Part shown: positions 57,166-64,000 of the stretch, piece after piece | How the letters are laid out: the number at the start of each line of letters is the position of its first letter | Numbering within the stretch: the first letter of the stretch is position 1 | Assembly (NCBI GenBank): GCA_012729145.1 | Contig: JAAYDT010000035.1 | Location: 1 to 64,000 of the forward strand | Length of the DNA: 64,000 nucleotides | Source: Synergistaceae bacterium | GTDB lineage: Bacteria > Synergistota > Synergistia > Synergistales > Thermovirgaceae | Direction: 5' to 3' | Notes under the pieces: model-generated | Databases searched by the model: none | Told to the model about the DNA's origin: nothing | What the model saw: only the letters and a program-made list of their open reading frames with translations | Translations under genes and position numbers: made by a program

Positions 57166-58931
57166 TGGCGACTATGATCACCATGCCCAAGCTGGGGCTT
57201 ACGATGACGGAAGGTTCCGTCCTGGAATGGAAGAAGAATGAGGGGGATACCCTGAAGAAGGGTGAGGTCGTTCTTGTGGTAGCGACGGAGAAGCTTACCT
57301 ACGAAGTTGAGGCCCCCGATGACGGGTTGCTCCTCAGGATAGCCGTCAAGGCCGGTGAGACCGTTCCGGTCGGGGCGATCCTGGGTGCTATCGGAGAGAA
57401 GGGGGAAGAGCCAGATCTCGGAGTCGCCGTAGCAGAAGAGGTCCCAACCTCGAAAGATGAGGCCGCTTCGGAAAGAGAGCAAGAACGGCCCACTGGTTCA
57501 TTGAAGGGTACCGAACCCGCTCCGGCGAAGGGAGACACAGGTAAACGGGTGGTGGTCATTGGCGGCGGCCCCGGGGGATATGTAGCTGCCATTAGAGCAG
57601 CCCAGCTGGGCGGCAATGTCACCCTGGTGGAGAAAGAGAGGCTGGGAGGTACCTGCGTAAACGTGGGCTGCATACCCACCAAGGCCCTTCTTCACTCGGC
57701 GGAGGTGAATCGTACGGTTGAAGATGCCGCCGAAGCAGGTTTGAAGGTGGGTTCTTTGGAAGTCCAATGGGACGTCGTCCAGGAGCGCAAGGACCAGGTC
57801 GTGAAGCAGCTCTCACAGGGCATTAAGGCGCTTCTATCGGCTCACGGCGTTGAGATCATCACTGGGGAAGCCTCGTTCATGGATGACAGGAACATCCTGG
57901 TCCGGTCCGGGGAAGGTGACAGGAAGATCGAGAGTGATGCCGTGATCGTTGCCACTGGTTCGGAGGCATCCCTTCCCCCCATCTCCGGCGTGGAGCTCGG
58001 TGGTGTAGTAACAAGCACTGGAGCCCTCTCTTTCGATAAGATCCCATCGAGGATGGTCATCATCGGTGGCGGTGTGATAGGTGTAGAATTTGCCTCCATA
58101 TATGCCGATTTCGGATGCAGCGTGACGATCATCGAAATGCTGCCCCAGATACTGCCGGGTGCAGACGGTGAAGCTGTTTCCGCCCTCAGGAAGGTTCTCG
58201 AGGCAAGGGGTATTACAATTCACACCGGGGCAAAGGTTGGATCCATAGAGGCAGCCGGGTCATCGCTGGTCATTTCTGCCGATCTTTCCGGCAGGGAAGA
58301 GAAGATCGGAGCCGACAAGGTCCTCGTGGCGGTGGGGCGCAAGCCTTTCACGGAAGGATTGAACCTGGAGGCGGCAGGAATAAGGATCGAGAGGGACAGG
58401 ATCAGCGTCGACAAGTCCATGCGCACAAGTGTGCCCCATATCTTCGCCGTGGGTGACTGCTGCAGCCCGATCATGCTGGCTCACGTGGCAATGATGGAAG
58501 GAGAGGTCGCTGCGGGCAACATTTTCGGCCTCGATGAGAAGATGGACTACAGCACTACCCCAGGTTGTGTCTACACCTCACCGGAACTGGCCTGGGCAGG
58601 CCTTACCGAGGAAGAGGCGAAGAAGAGAGGTCATAAGGTAAGAAAGGGTGTCTTCCCAATGATAGGGAACGCCAAGAGCCTGATCTCCGGGGAGACCCGG
58701 GGAATGGTAAAGATAGTCGCCGACGAGAAGTACGGAGAGATCCTGGGTGTACACATAGTCGGCGCGAGAGCCACGGACCTCATATCCGAGGCTTCCCTCG
58801 CCATCAGGCTCGAAGCCACCCTGGACGAAGTGGCCGAAACGATCCATGGTCATCCCACGTTCTGTGAAGCTACGAGAGAAGCTGTCCTTGCCGGTCTTGA
58901 AAGGGCAATTCACAGCATACCCCGGGTCTGA
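57165..58931 (+). CDS. Dihydrolipoamide dehydrogenase (E3) with N-terminal lipoyl domain
   Basis: 588 aa. A lipoyl domain (1-77, K43 in ATEKLTYEV) and an acidic/Pro linker precede the flavoprotein core: FAD motif VVIGGGPGGYVAAIRAA, redox disulfide GGTCVNVGCIPTK, NAD motif IIGGGVIGVEFASI, and catalytic HGHPTFCEATREA. It reoxidises dihydrolipoamide with NAD+. The added lipoyl domain occurs in several acetoin and pyruvate dehydrogenase clusters. The start is ATG 57165, coupled to the E2 stop. Confidence 0.92.
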   Translation: MATMITMPKLGLTMTEGSVLEWKKNEGDTLKKGEVVLVVATEKLTYEVEAPDDGLLLRIAVKAGETVPVGAILGAIGEKGEEPDLGVAVAEEVPTSKDEAASEREQERPTGSLKGTEPAPAKGDTGKRVVVIGGGPGGYVAAIRAAQLGGNVTLVEKERLGGTCVNVGCIPTKALLHSAEVNRTVEDAAEAGLKVGSLEVQWDVVQERKDQVVKQLSQGIKALLSAHGVEIITGEASFMDDRNILVRSGEGDRKIESDAVIVATGSEASLPPISGVELGGVVTSTGALSFDKIPSRMVIIGGGVIGVEFASIYADFGCSVTIIEMLPQILPGADGEAVSALRKVLEARGITIHTGAKVGSIEAAGSSLVISADLSGREEKIGADKVLVAVGRKPFTEGLNLEAAGIRIERDRISVDKSMRTSVPHIFAVGDCCSPIMLAHVAMMEGEVAAGNIFGLDEKMDYSTTPGCVYTSPELAWAGLTEEEAKKRGHKVRKGVFPMIGNAKSLISGETRGMVKIVADEKYGEILGVHIVGARATDLISEASLAIRLEATLDEVAETIHGHPTFCEATREAVLAGLERAIHSIPRV

Positions 58932-58963
58932 GCAGTGTCGGTACCTGGAATGGGGAGGGGCCA

Positions 58964-59956
58964 ATGAAATATATCGAGAACCGGAAGACCGACCCCAGGT
59001 TCAACCTTGCCCTTGAAGAGGTGCTCTTTCAGTCCTTAGATGAGAAAGAGGAGGGCTTCTTCCTTCTCTGGCAGAATGAGCCTACCGTAGTGGTTGGGAG
59101 GTTCCAGAACACCCTTGAAGAGATCAACGTCCCCGTGGTCAGGGAGAAGGGCATCCACGTGGTACGGCGTCTGTCCGGTGGAGGTGCCGTCTACCACGAC
59201 CTGGGAAATCTGAACTTTACCTTTATCCTCAGGACCGAAAACCCCCAGAACCTGGACTTCAGGAAATTGACTGAACCGGTAATATCGGCCCTCTGGAGCC
59301 TGGGCGTGGACGGAGGCCTGGTCGGCAGGAATGACCTGGTGATCCAGGGCAAGAAGTTCTCGGGCAATGCCCAGTACATGCGTGAGGGGAGACTCCTTCA
59401 CCACGGCACCATCCTTTACGACAGCGATATGGACGCTCTCGAAGAGGTGCTCCAGGCAGACCCGGACAAGTTCAAATCCAAGGGGGTCAAGTCGGCAAGA
59501 AGCCGTGTGACCAACATAAGGTCCCACCTCAAGGGAGAACCTGATATTGAAGTTTTCAGGAGGGCGCTCCTTTTCACTGTAAAGGAGCGGTGGCCCGGTC
59601 TTGAGATCTCCCCGCCGGACCCATCGGTGCAGGAAAAGGCCGCGGCCCTCGCGGAGAGCAAGTACGGGACCTGGGACTGGAACTACGGGGCCTCACCGGA
59701 GTTCGACCTTCGGAAGGAAAGACGTTTCGGCTTCGGGAAGGTGGATGTCAGGCTCAACGTCCGAAAGGGAAGGATAACCTCCTGCAGGATCTTCGGGGAC
59801 TTTTTCGGCAACGGGGATATCGCCGGCCTTGAGAATGGTCTTGCGGGAACGCAGTTTTCCGAGAAGGGCCTTTCGGGGATGCTGAAACGGGTAGATGTGA
59901 GCCATTACATTTCAGGGATGGACAGCCGTTCATTCATGGAACTGGTCCTGGAGTAG
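58964..59956 (+). CDS. lplA: Lipoate-protein ligase A
   Basis: 330 aa. FNLALEEVLFQ, EPTVVVGRFQNTLEEIN, RRLSGGGAVYHDLGNLNFTFI (lipoyl-AMP loop) and RNDLVIQGKKFSGNAQY with the catalytic Lys are LplA signatures, and the accessory C-terminal domain is present (about 250-330). It activates free lipoate and attaches it to the E2 and E3 lipoyl domains encoded just upstream. GGGGAGGGG precedes the ATG. Its stop codon forms the loop of a terminator-like hairpin. Confidence 0.92.
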   Translation: MKYIENRKTDPRFNLALEEVLFQSLDEKEEGFFLLWQNEPTVVVGRFQNTLEEINVPVVREKGIHVVRRLSGGGAVYHDLGNLNFTFILRTENPQNLDFRKLTEPVISALWSLGVDGGLVGRNDLVIQGKKFSGNAQYMREGRLLHHGTILYDSDMDALEEVLQADPDKFKSKGVKSARSRVTNIRSHLKGEPDIEVFRRALLFTVKERWPGLEISPPDPSVQEKAAALAESKYGTWDWNYGASPEFDLRKERRFGFGKVDVRLNVRKGRITSCRIFGDFFGNGDIAGLENGLAGTQFSEKGLSGMLKRVDVSHYISGMDSRSFMELVLE

Positions 59957-59971
59957 CTCCAGGACCAGTTC
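59939..59971 (+). terminator. 15-bp perfect hairpin whose loop is the lplA stop codon
   Basis: GAACTGGTCCTGGAG (59939-59953), TAG (59954-59956), CTCCAGGACCAGTTC (59957-59971), then CGTAACGTTTTGC. The stop triplet itself is the loop. It probably ends the 10-kb TRAP-dehydrogenase operon. Confidence 0.65.
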
Positions 59972-60326
59972 CGTAACGTTTTGCATGGATCAATGATCTG
60001 CAGGTAGTGTCGTCTGTCTCCTCAAATTCTTCGGCGGCGTGGAAGTTGCCCCCCTGCGGTCCGGCGACGAGAGCGGGGATCCACAACCTTCCTCCGGTAT
60101 AGCAGAAGTCATACACGCCGGAAAAGCAACTGGACTCAGGAGCACGACCCGTTGCTCTCTCCATAACCCCGGAAATCCCAGTCACCATAGGTCAAGAAAT
60201 TGAGAGGTTATCTGAGGTCAGACCTTAGTTGGAGGTCGTGATCTTGCTTTTTCTTTCTACTTTTGCGACGGGCAATACCATGTCAAACATTTTGTTGCAT
60301 GCCATTTGTAGAGTTAAATTGCTATA
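59972..60326. other. Non-coding decayed stretch with a possible peptidase remnant
   Basis: Read on the minus strand, about 60000-60110 gives LWIPALVAGPQGGNFHAAEEF, which resembles the glycine-rich C-terminal segment of M20-type metallopeptidases (GPxGGNxHAxDE). It has no flanking frame, start or remaining domains. Otherwise I see no gene here. Confidence 0.3.
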
Positions 60327-60353
60327 TTGACACTCAAAAACCGACCCTATACT
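60327..60353 (+). promoter_or_regulatory. Promoter-like sequence of the broken LivK-like gene
   Basis: TTGACA (60327-60332) and TATACT (60348-60353) with a short 15-bp spacer, about 30 bp before the GTG start and GGGAG site. Confidence 0.4.
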
Positions 60354-60378
60354 CAAAATCCATAAAGGGAGTGTATCG

Positions 60379-60800
60379 TTGGTGAAGAAAAGGGTTATTA
60401 CTGCGCCATTGGTCTTATTTGTTCTGTCCCCCGTAGCATTTGCCGCAGAGCCTATCAAGAAAGGTTATGTTGCGAATCTGACGGGCGACGCGGGGAGTCC
60501 ACGAGAAGAATGGCGCGATCATAGCACCGGAGTAGATCGACGCGGCCGGAGGAGCACTCGGTCGTCCACTGGAACTTGTTGTCTACGATGTGAAGGCCAA
60601 GGCAGAGGATGCCATCAGTGCCGTCAGGCGATCGATCCTTGATGACCGGGTTCCCCCTCTTCTCGAGGAGAAGACCGTCGTCCCACTCTTCTTCGGGGAT
60701 GCCCGCAGCTGCGAGGGCTACGCTGTTGGCCACCTGGATATGGGTGCAGACCCTGATCAGCAGCAGAAGGTGATCCCTCACTGCGTCGGCAACTGCTGAA
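60379..60800 (+). pseudogene. Broken branched-chain amino acid-binding protein (LivK-like)
   Basis: GTG start, an intact signal peptide (LVLFVLSPVAFAAEPIKKG) and GYVANLTGDAG are followed by a frameshift near 60495. In the second frame VHEKNGAIIAPE, an in-frame TAG, then IDAAGGALGRPLELVVYD and AEDAISAVRRSI continue the LivK-type first lobe. LivK likeness stops near 60652, and the rest (PPLLEEKTVV to CVGNC) is unrelated. On the minus strand that last part reads instead as protein-like LLLIRVCTHIQVANSVALAA. Frameshift, stop and abrupt loss of homology indicate a decayed, rearranged gene. I see no gene in 60801-61020. Confidence 0.7.
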
Positions 60801-61020
60801 TTATAACAGCATGGAGTATCGGGGAGTTCCCCTTGAGCCCACAAGGGAAGTGACAATACAGGTATAATAGTAATAAAATAAAACTTAGAAGGAATCCAGT
60901 GAAGATCTGTCTTCATTTCAAAGACGAGAGGTATATAATCGCCTTGTTCCTGGTTTTGGGAAACAAAGACATCGCAACTGTCCCCGTCACCTCCTATGTC
61001 GAAAGAAAGGGTGATGCACT

Positions 61021-61800
61021 TTGAACAGAGCCGGGTCATTCGTTGTGTTGAATTGCGCCCTGGCAATACTGGTGGCGTTATTCTCTCTTTCGGTCATCAA
61101 AGGAGGCGCCGCAGAGGTTTTGGAAGGTCCATTGACGATAAGCACCTCCTACAAGAGCCTTCTTTCGACCCCTGATCAGAAAGGAATGCTTGACCTCCTG
61201 GTAAAAGAGGCATTCAGCAGGATCGGTCTTGAGGCCGAGATAGTCTTCAACCCTACAGGAAGGTCCCTCTCGGATGTCAACGAAGGTCTTGCCGACGGAG
61301 AGTTGAACAGGATAGAGGGGATGGAGAAGAACTTTCCCAATCTTGTAAGGGTTCCCGAGCCCAACATGGTGATGGATTTCGTGGCTTTTTCGAAGAAAGA
61401 GTACATTATCAATGGGTGGGAAAGCATCAGCGACCTGAGGATAGGGATAGTAAAGGGTTGGAAGATCCTGGAGGAGAACACCGCCGGCTTTCCCGATGTA
61501 ACCCTGGTGCCCACCGAGACGGAGCTCTTCAATATGCTCGACAAGGACCGCATCGACGTCGCCCTTTATGACAGACTCACCGGTTACGAGCAGATCCACC
61601 TGAGAGGTTTCGAAGGGATGTTCCACCTTGAGCCCCCGCTGGCGAGCAGGGAGATGTACCTCTATCTCAACAGGGAGCATGAAAGCCTTGCTGGGCCTTT
61701 AGCCCAGGCTCTCAGAAGCATGAAGGAGGACGGGACCTGGGACAGGATCGTAACCGAGACAACGGCTCACCTCGCATTCGGCGGGAACGTTGGGGATTGA
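61021..61800 (+). CDS. Periplasmic solute-binding protein (family 3-like), probable sensor component
   Basis: 259 aa, TTG start, signal peptide of about 31 residues. The fold-type landmarks are LTISTSYKSLLSTPDQKGMLDLLVKEAFSRIG, GLADGELNRIEGM, FVAFSKKEYIING, LRIGIVKGWKILEEN and a late SMKEDGTWDRIV, as in extracellular family 3 binding proteins. No transporter permease is next to it. A membrane GGDEF/HD-GYP protein is encoded 20 bp downstream, so it more likely delivers a ligand signal to that protein than feeds a transporter. Confidence 0.82.
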   Translation: MNRAGSFVVLNCALAILVALFSLSVIKGGAAEVLEGPLTISTSYKSLLSTPDQKGMLDLLVKEAFSRIGLEAEIVFNPTGRSLSDVNEGLADGELNRIEGMEKNFPNLVRVPEPNMVMDFVAFSKKEYIINGWESISDLRIGIVKGWKILEENTAGFPDVTLVPTETELFNMLDKDRIDVALYDRLTGYEQIHLRGFEGMFHLEPPLASREMYLYLNREHESLAGPLAQALRSMKEDGTWDRIVTETTAHLAFGGNVGD

Positions 61801-61819
61801 CGTTCGGCAGCGGAGAAAG

Positions 61820-64000
61820 ATGATGAACTGGAGACGTTCCAGTACCTGGAGATTCTTCCTTTACACCCTGTCCGGTTTTGTCCTCGTCTCTATCGTTGTG
61901 ACTGGTATCCTTGGCTATTATCTGTTCAGGCATGAATCGGGTCACCTGGAGCGGAATGTGGAACAGGTTGAGGAGATCTACCTTCCCTTCCTGATCCCGG
62001 CTCTTTGGGTGACGGACCACGAGTCCCTTCAGAGCCAGATAGAGGGGATCGTCAAGTTCAGCTACATCGACCGGGTCGAGGTCAGGAACGATGAAGGCGA
62101 CGTCTTCGCCGCAGGGGCCGACCCGGAACCCTCCCTGGAAGTGATATCCCACGACCTGGTCTATTCCAACCGCGGGCAATACAGGAAGATCGGTTCGATC
62201 TCCCTCTTTGTTGACAGGAACGAACTGTTCTCCCATATCTTCGAGTGGATGGGGTCGCTCTTCCTTCTTCAGTTGCTCCTGGCCGTGGCCCTCTCGTCGG
62301 TCATGGCATTCGTCTATCACATGGTGATCGGGAGACAGCTCTTCCGCCTTGCCGGCTTCGTCAAGAGCGCAGATCTGACCGATCCTGGAAAGGTCTTCAA
62401 GCTTGAACACCCATCCAGGCAGGGCGATGAACTCCAGCTCCTTGTCGACCACATCAACGAGATGAGAGGCAGTGTCAGGAGTCATATCCTGGAGATCCGG
62501 GAGTGGCGAGACCTGCTCCAGTACGTGATCCAACATGATCCCAATGCCATTATGGTACTCGACAGGGACATGAGGTTCGTCTTCGTGAGCGAGAGACTGC
62601 TCAAGAACAGAGAGCTCGAAAGGGAGAGGGTGATAGGAAGGACCTTCATGGAGGTCTTGCCTGAACTGCCGGAGAAGTGGATCGCAATGTTCCGCCGTGC
62701 GTTGGAAGGAGTGGAGCAGAGCTCCGATCTGGATTACGTGGCCCGTCCTGACGGTAGCATGGACATGATCAGCTGGTGGTGCCGTCCATGGTATGAACCG
62801 GACGGTTCCATCGGAGGTACAGTCCTCTACTCTGAGGTGATCACCGAACGCAAGCAGATGGAGCGCTCCCTCTTCCTTGAAAAGGAGCTCTTCAGGACCA
62901 CCCTGCTGTCCGTCGGTGACGGCATCATCTCCACCGACGACGAGGGGAGGATCCTTATTATGAACCGTGTGGCCGAGGAGCTGACCGGGTGGGACCTGAC
63001 AGAGGCCAGGGAGAAGGACTTCAAGTCAGTCTTCCATATTATCGACGAGTTTTCTAGAGAGAGATCTCCCGACCCGGTAAGGCAGGTCCTGGACAGCGGA
63101 GAACCGGTCGAGATGGAGGAGAACTGTATCCTTGTCTCGAGAGGGGGCCAGGAAACCCCCGTAGAGGACAGTGCGGCCCCGATCAGGGACAAGGAAGGGG
63201 AGACCACGGGAGTGGTTGTCGTCTTCAGGGATTGTTCCGAGAAGAGGGAGAGGCAGAGAGAGATAGCGTACCTCAGTTACCATGACCAGCTTACCGGCCT
63301 GTACAACCGCCGCTTTTTCGAGGAGGAACTAAGTCGTCTGGACGTTCCCCGAAACCTTCCGCTGTCGTTGGTCATGATAGACGTCAACGGCCTTAAACTC
63401 TTTAACGACGCTTTCGGTCACACCGCAGGAGATGAACTTCTGGGAAAGGTTGCCGGAGTGCTCCGGGAGGAGTGTCGAGCCGACGACATCGTTGCCAGGA
63501 TAGGAGGGGACGAGTTCATGATCCTGCTGCCCTTGACGGACCGGGACCATCTGGATCCCCTTATGGCCAGGATCAGCGATGCCATGTCAAGAGAGCGAGT
63601 TAAGGATCTTCCCATTTCCGTGTCCCTTGGAGGAGCCACGAAGACCGATGTTGATGAGAGCGTTGAGAAGGTCTTCGATATGGCCGAGGACCAGATGTAT
63701 CGCCGCAAGATATCTGAAAAGAGCAGCTATCATCACAGGTCGGTGAACCTGATAGTGGAAGGGCTTTACTCCAAGTCTCCCGAAGAAAAAGGACACTCCG
63801 AAAACGTCAGTGCGTTGAGCGAGGCCATAGGCCGGGAGATGGGACTGGGACAGCCGGATTTAGACGATCTCAAAACTGCCGGTGTGATCCACGATATAGG
63901 CAAGATCGGAGTAAGCGACAGGATCCTGGAAAAAAGCGGTCCCCTGGATGAAGATGAATGGCAAGAGATGAAAAGGCACCCCGAGATCGGGTACAGTATC
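61820..64000 (+). CDS. Membrane PAS-PAS-GGDEF-HD-GYP cyclic-di-GMP protein (3' end outside window)
   Basis: At least 727 aa, continuing past the window. Two transmembrane helices (about 12-34 and 145-170) flank a periplasmic sensor domain, followed by a HAMP-like linker. Then come PAS domains at about 230-345 and 350-475, GGDEF at about 480-635 with an intact RIGGDEF active site, and the beginning of an HD-GYP domain (GVIHDIGKIGVSD, HPEIGY). It could both make and degrade c-di-GMP, or act as a sensor through one domain. GGAGAAAG precedes ATG 61820. It is coupled to the binding protein just upstream. Confidence 0.9.
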   Translation, partial: MMNWRRSSTWRFFLYTLSGFVLVSIVVTGILGYYLFRHESGHLERNVEQVEEIYLPFLIPALWVTDHESLQSQIEGIVKFSYIDRVEVRNDEGDVFAAGADPEPSLEVISHDLVYSNRGQYRKIGSISLFVDRNELFSHIFEWMGSLFLLQLLLAVALSSVMAFVYHMVIGRQLFRLAGFVKSADLTDPGKVFKLEHPSRQGDELQLLVDHINEMRGSVRSHILEIREWRDLLQYVIQHDPNAIMVLDRDMRFVFVSERLLKNRELERERVIGRTFMEVLPELPEKWIAMFRRALEGVEQSSDLDYVARPDGSMDMISWWCRPWYEPDGSIGGTVLYSEVITERKQMERSLFLEKELFRTTLLSVGDGIISTDDEGRILIMNRVAEELTGWDLTEAREKDFKSVFHIIDEFSRERSPDPVRQVLDSGEPVEMEENCILVSRGGQETPVEDSAAPIRDKEGETTGVVVVFRDCSEKRERQREIAYLSYHDQLTGLYNRRFFEEELSRLDVPRNLPLSLVMIDVNGLKLFNDAFGHTAGDELLGKVAGVLREECRADDIVARIGGDEFMILLPLTDRDHLDPLMARISDAMSRERVKDLPISVSLGGATKTDVDESVEKVFDMAEDQMYRRKISEKSSYHHRSVNLIVEGLYSKSPEEKGHSENVSALSEAIGREMGLGQPDLDDLKTAGVIHDIGKIGVSDRILEKSGPLDEDEWQEMKRHPEIGYSI

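Noticed and set aside
60455-61066. Minus-strand 203-codon gene over the LivK-like remnant
   Set aside because: Only the middle 50 codons look protein-like. The rest is antisense to the remnant, and there is no convincing start, so I treat it as a scar.

Overview
The window looks like chromosomal DNA from a strictly anaerobic, diderm, amino-acid or organic-acid fermenting bacterium, most probably a member of the Synergistota. That placement is an inference from gene content and mid-50s GC, not from a marker gene. The content includes a NADH-linked cytoplasmic [NiFe] hydrogenase with NuoE/F/G-like subunits, tungsten and molybdenum enzymes, two TRAP carboxylate transporters, malic enzyme, and no respiratory chain or O2-using enzyme.

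Layout. (1) 1-2760: tRNA-Leu(CAA), a small Cys-rich protein and the KtrB/KtrA K+ uptake pair. (2) 2900-33340: a dense molybdenum/tungsten region. It holds three complete oxyanion ABC transporters (3107-5788, 20085-22607, 29021-31831), a MOT1-type permease, a molbindin, a TrmO-like protein, a MocA-like nucleotidyltransferase fused to an HD domain with a histidine phosphatase partner, a Mop-type aldehyde oxidoreductase, an XdhC-family protein and a MoaB/MoeA-like protein. I read four molybdenum-cofactor (Moco) riboswitch-like RNAs by eye, in front of transporter 1, the Mop enzyme, transporter 3 and, on the minus strand, an orphan CitB/DcuR-type response regulator. The second transporter sits instead behind a Fur-family gene with a perfect palindrome upstream. 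(3) 8471-15737, embedded in region 2: a minus-strand hydrogenase operon (NuoE, HndB-like, NuoF, NuoG-like, small and large [NiFe] subunits, maturation protease). (4) 33447-37070: divergent LarA-like protein and tungsten aldehyde:ferredoxin oxidoreductase. (5) 37165-47949: a catabolic cluster with an FCD regulator, an Asp/Glu-racemase-like protein, archaeal-type (type II) GAPDH, archaeal-type phosphoglycerate kinase, SDR, TRAP transporter, Fe-dependent alcohol dehydrogenase and malic enzyme. (6) 49872-59971: a second FCD regulator and TRAP transporter followed by a complete 2-oxoacid/acetoin dehydrogenase complex and lipoate ligase. (7) 59972-64000: a decayed kilobase with a broken LivK-like gene, then a solute-binding protein paired with a PAS-GGDEF-HD-GYP protein cut by the window end.

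How it fits together. Mo/W uptake feeds pterin-cofactor enzymes (Mop and AOR), and cofactor level is apparently read back by riboswitches. TRAP systems import carboxylates whose oxidation yields NADH and reduced ferredoxin, which the hydrogenase can dispose of as H2. The most unusual items are the riboswitch on the response regulator and the TRAP-linked archaeal-type GAPDH/PGK pair. In the latter, the kinase has Asp where ordinary PGK has the Arg that contacts the substrate phosphate, which suggests a non-glycolytic acyl-phosphate pathway.
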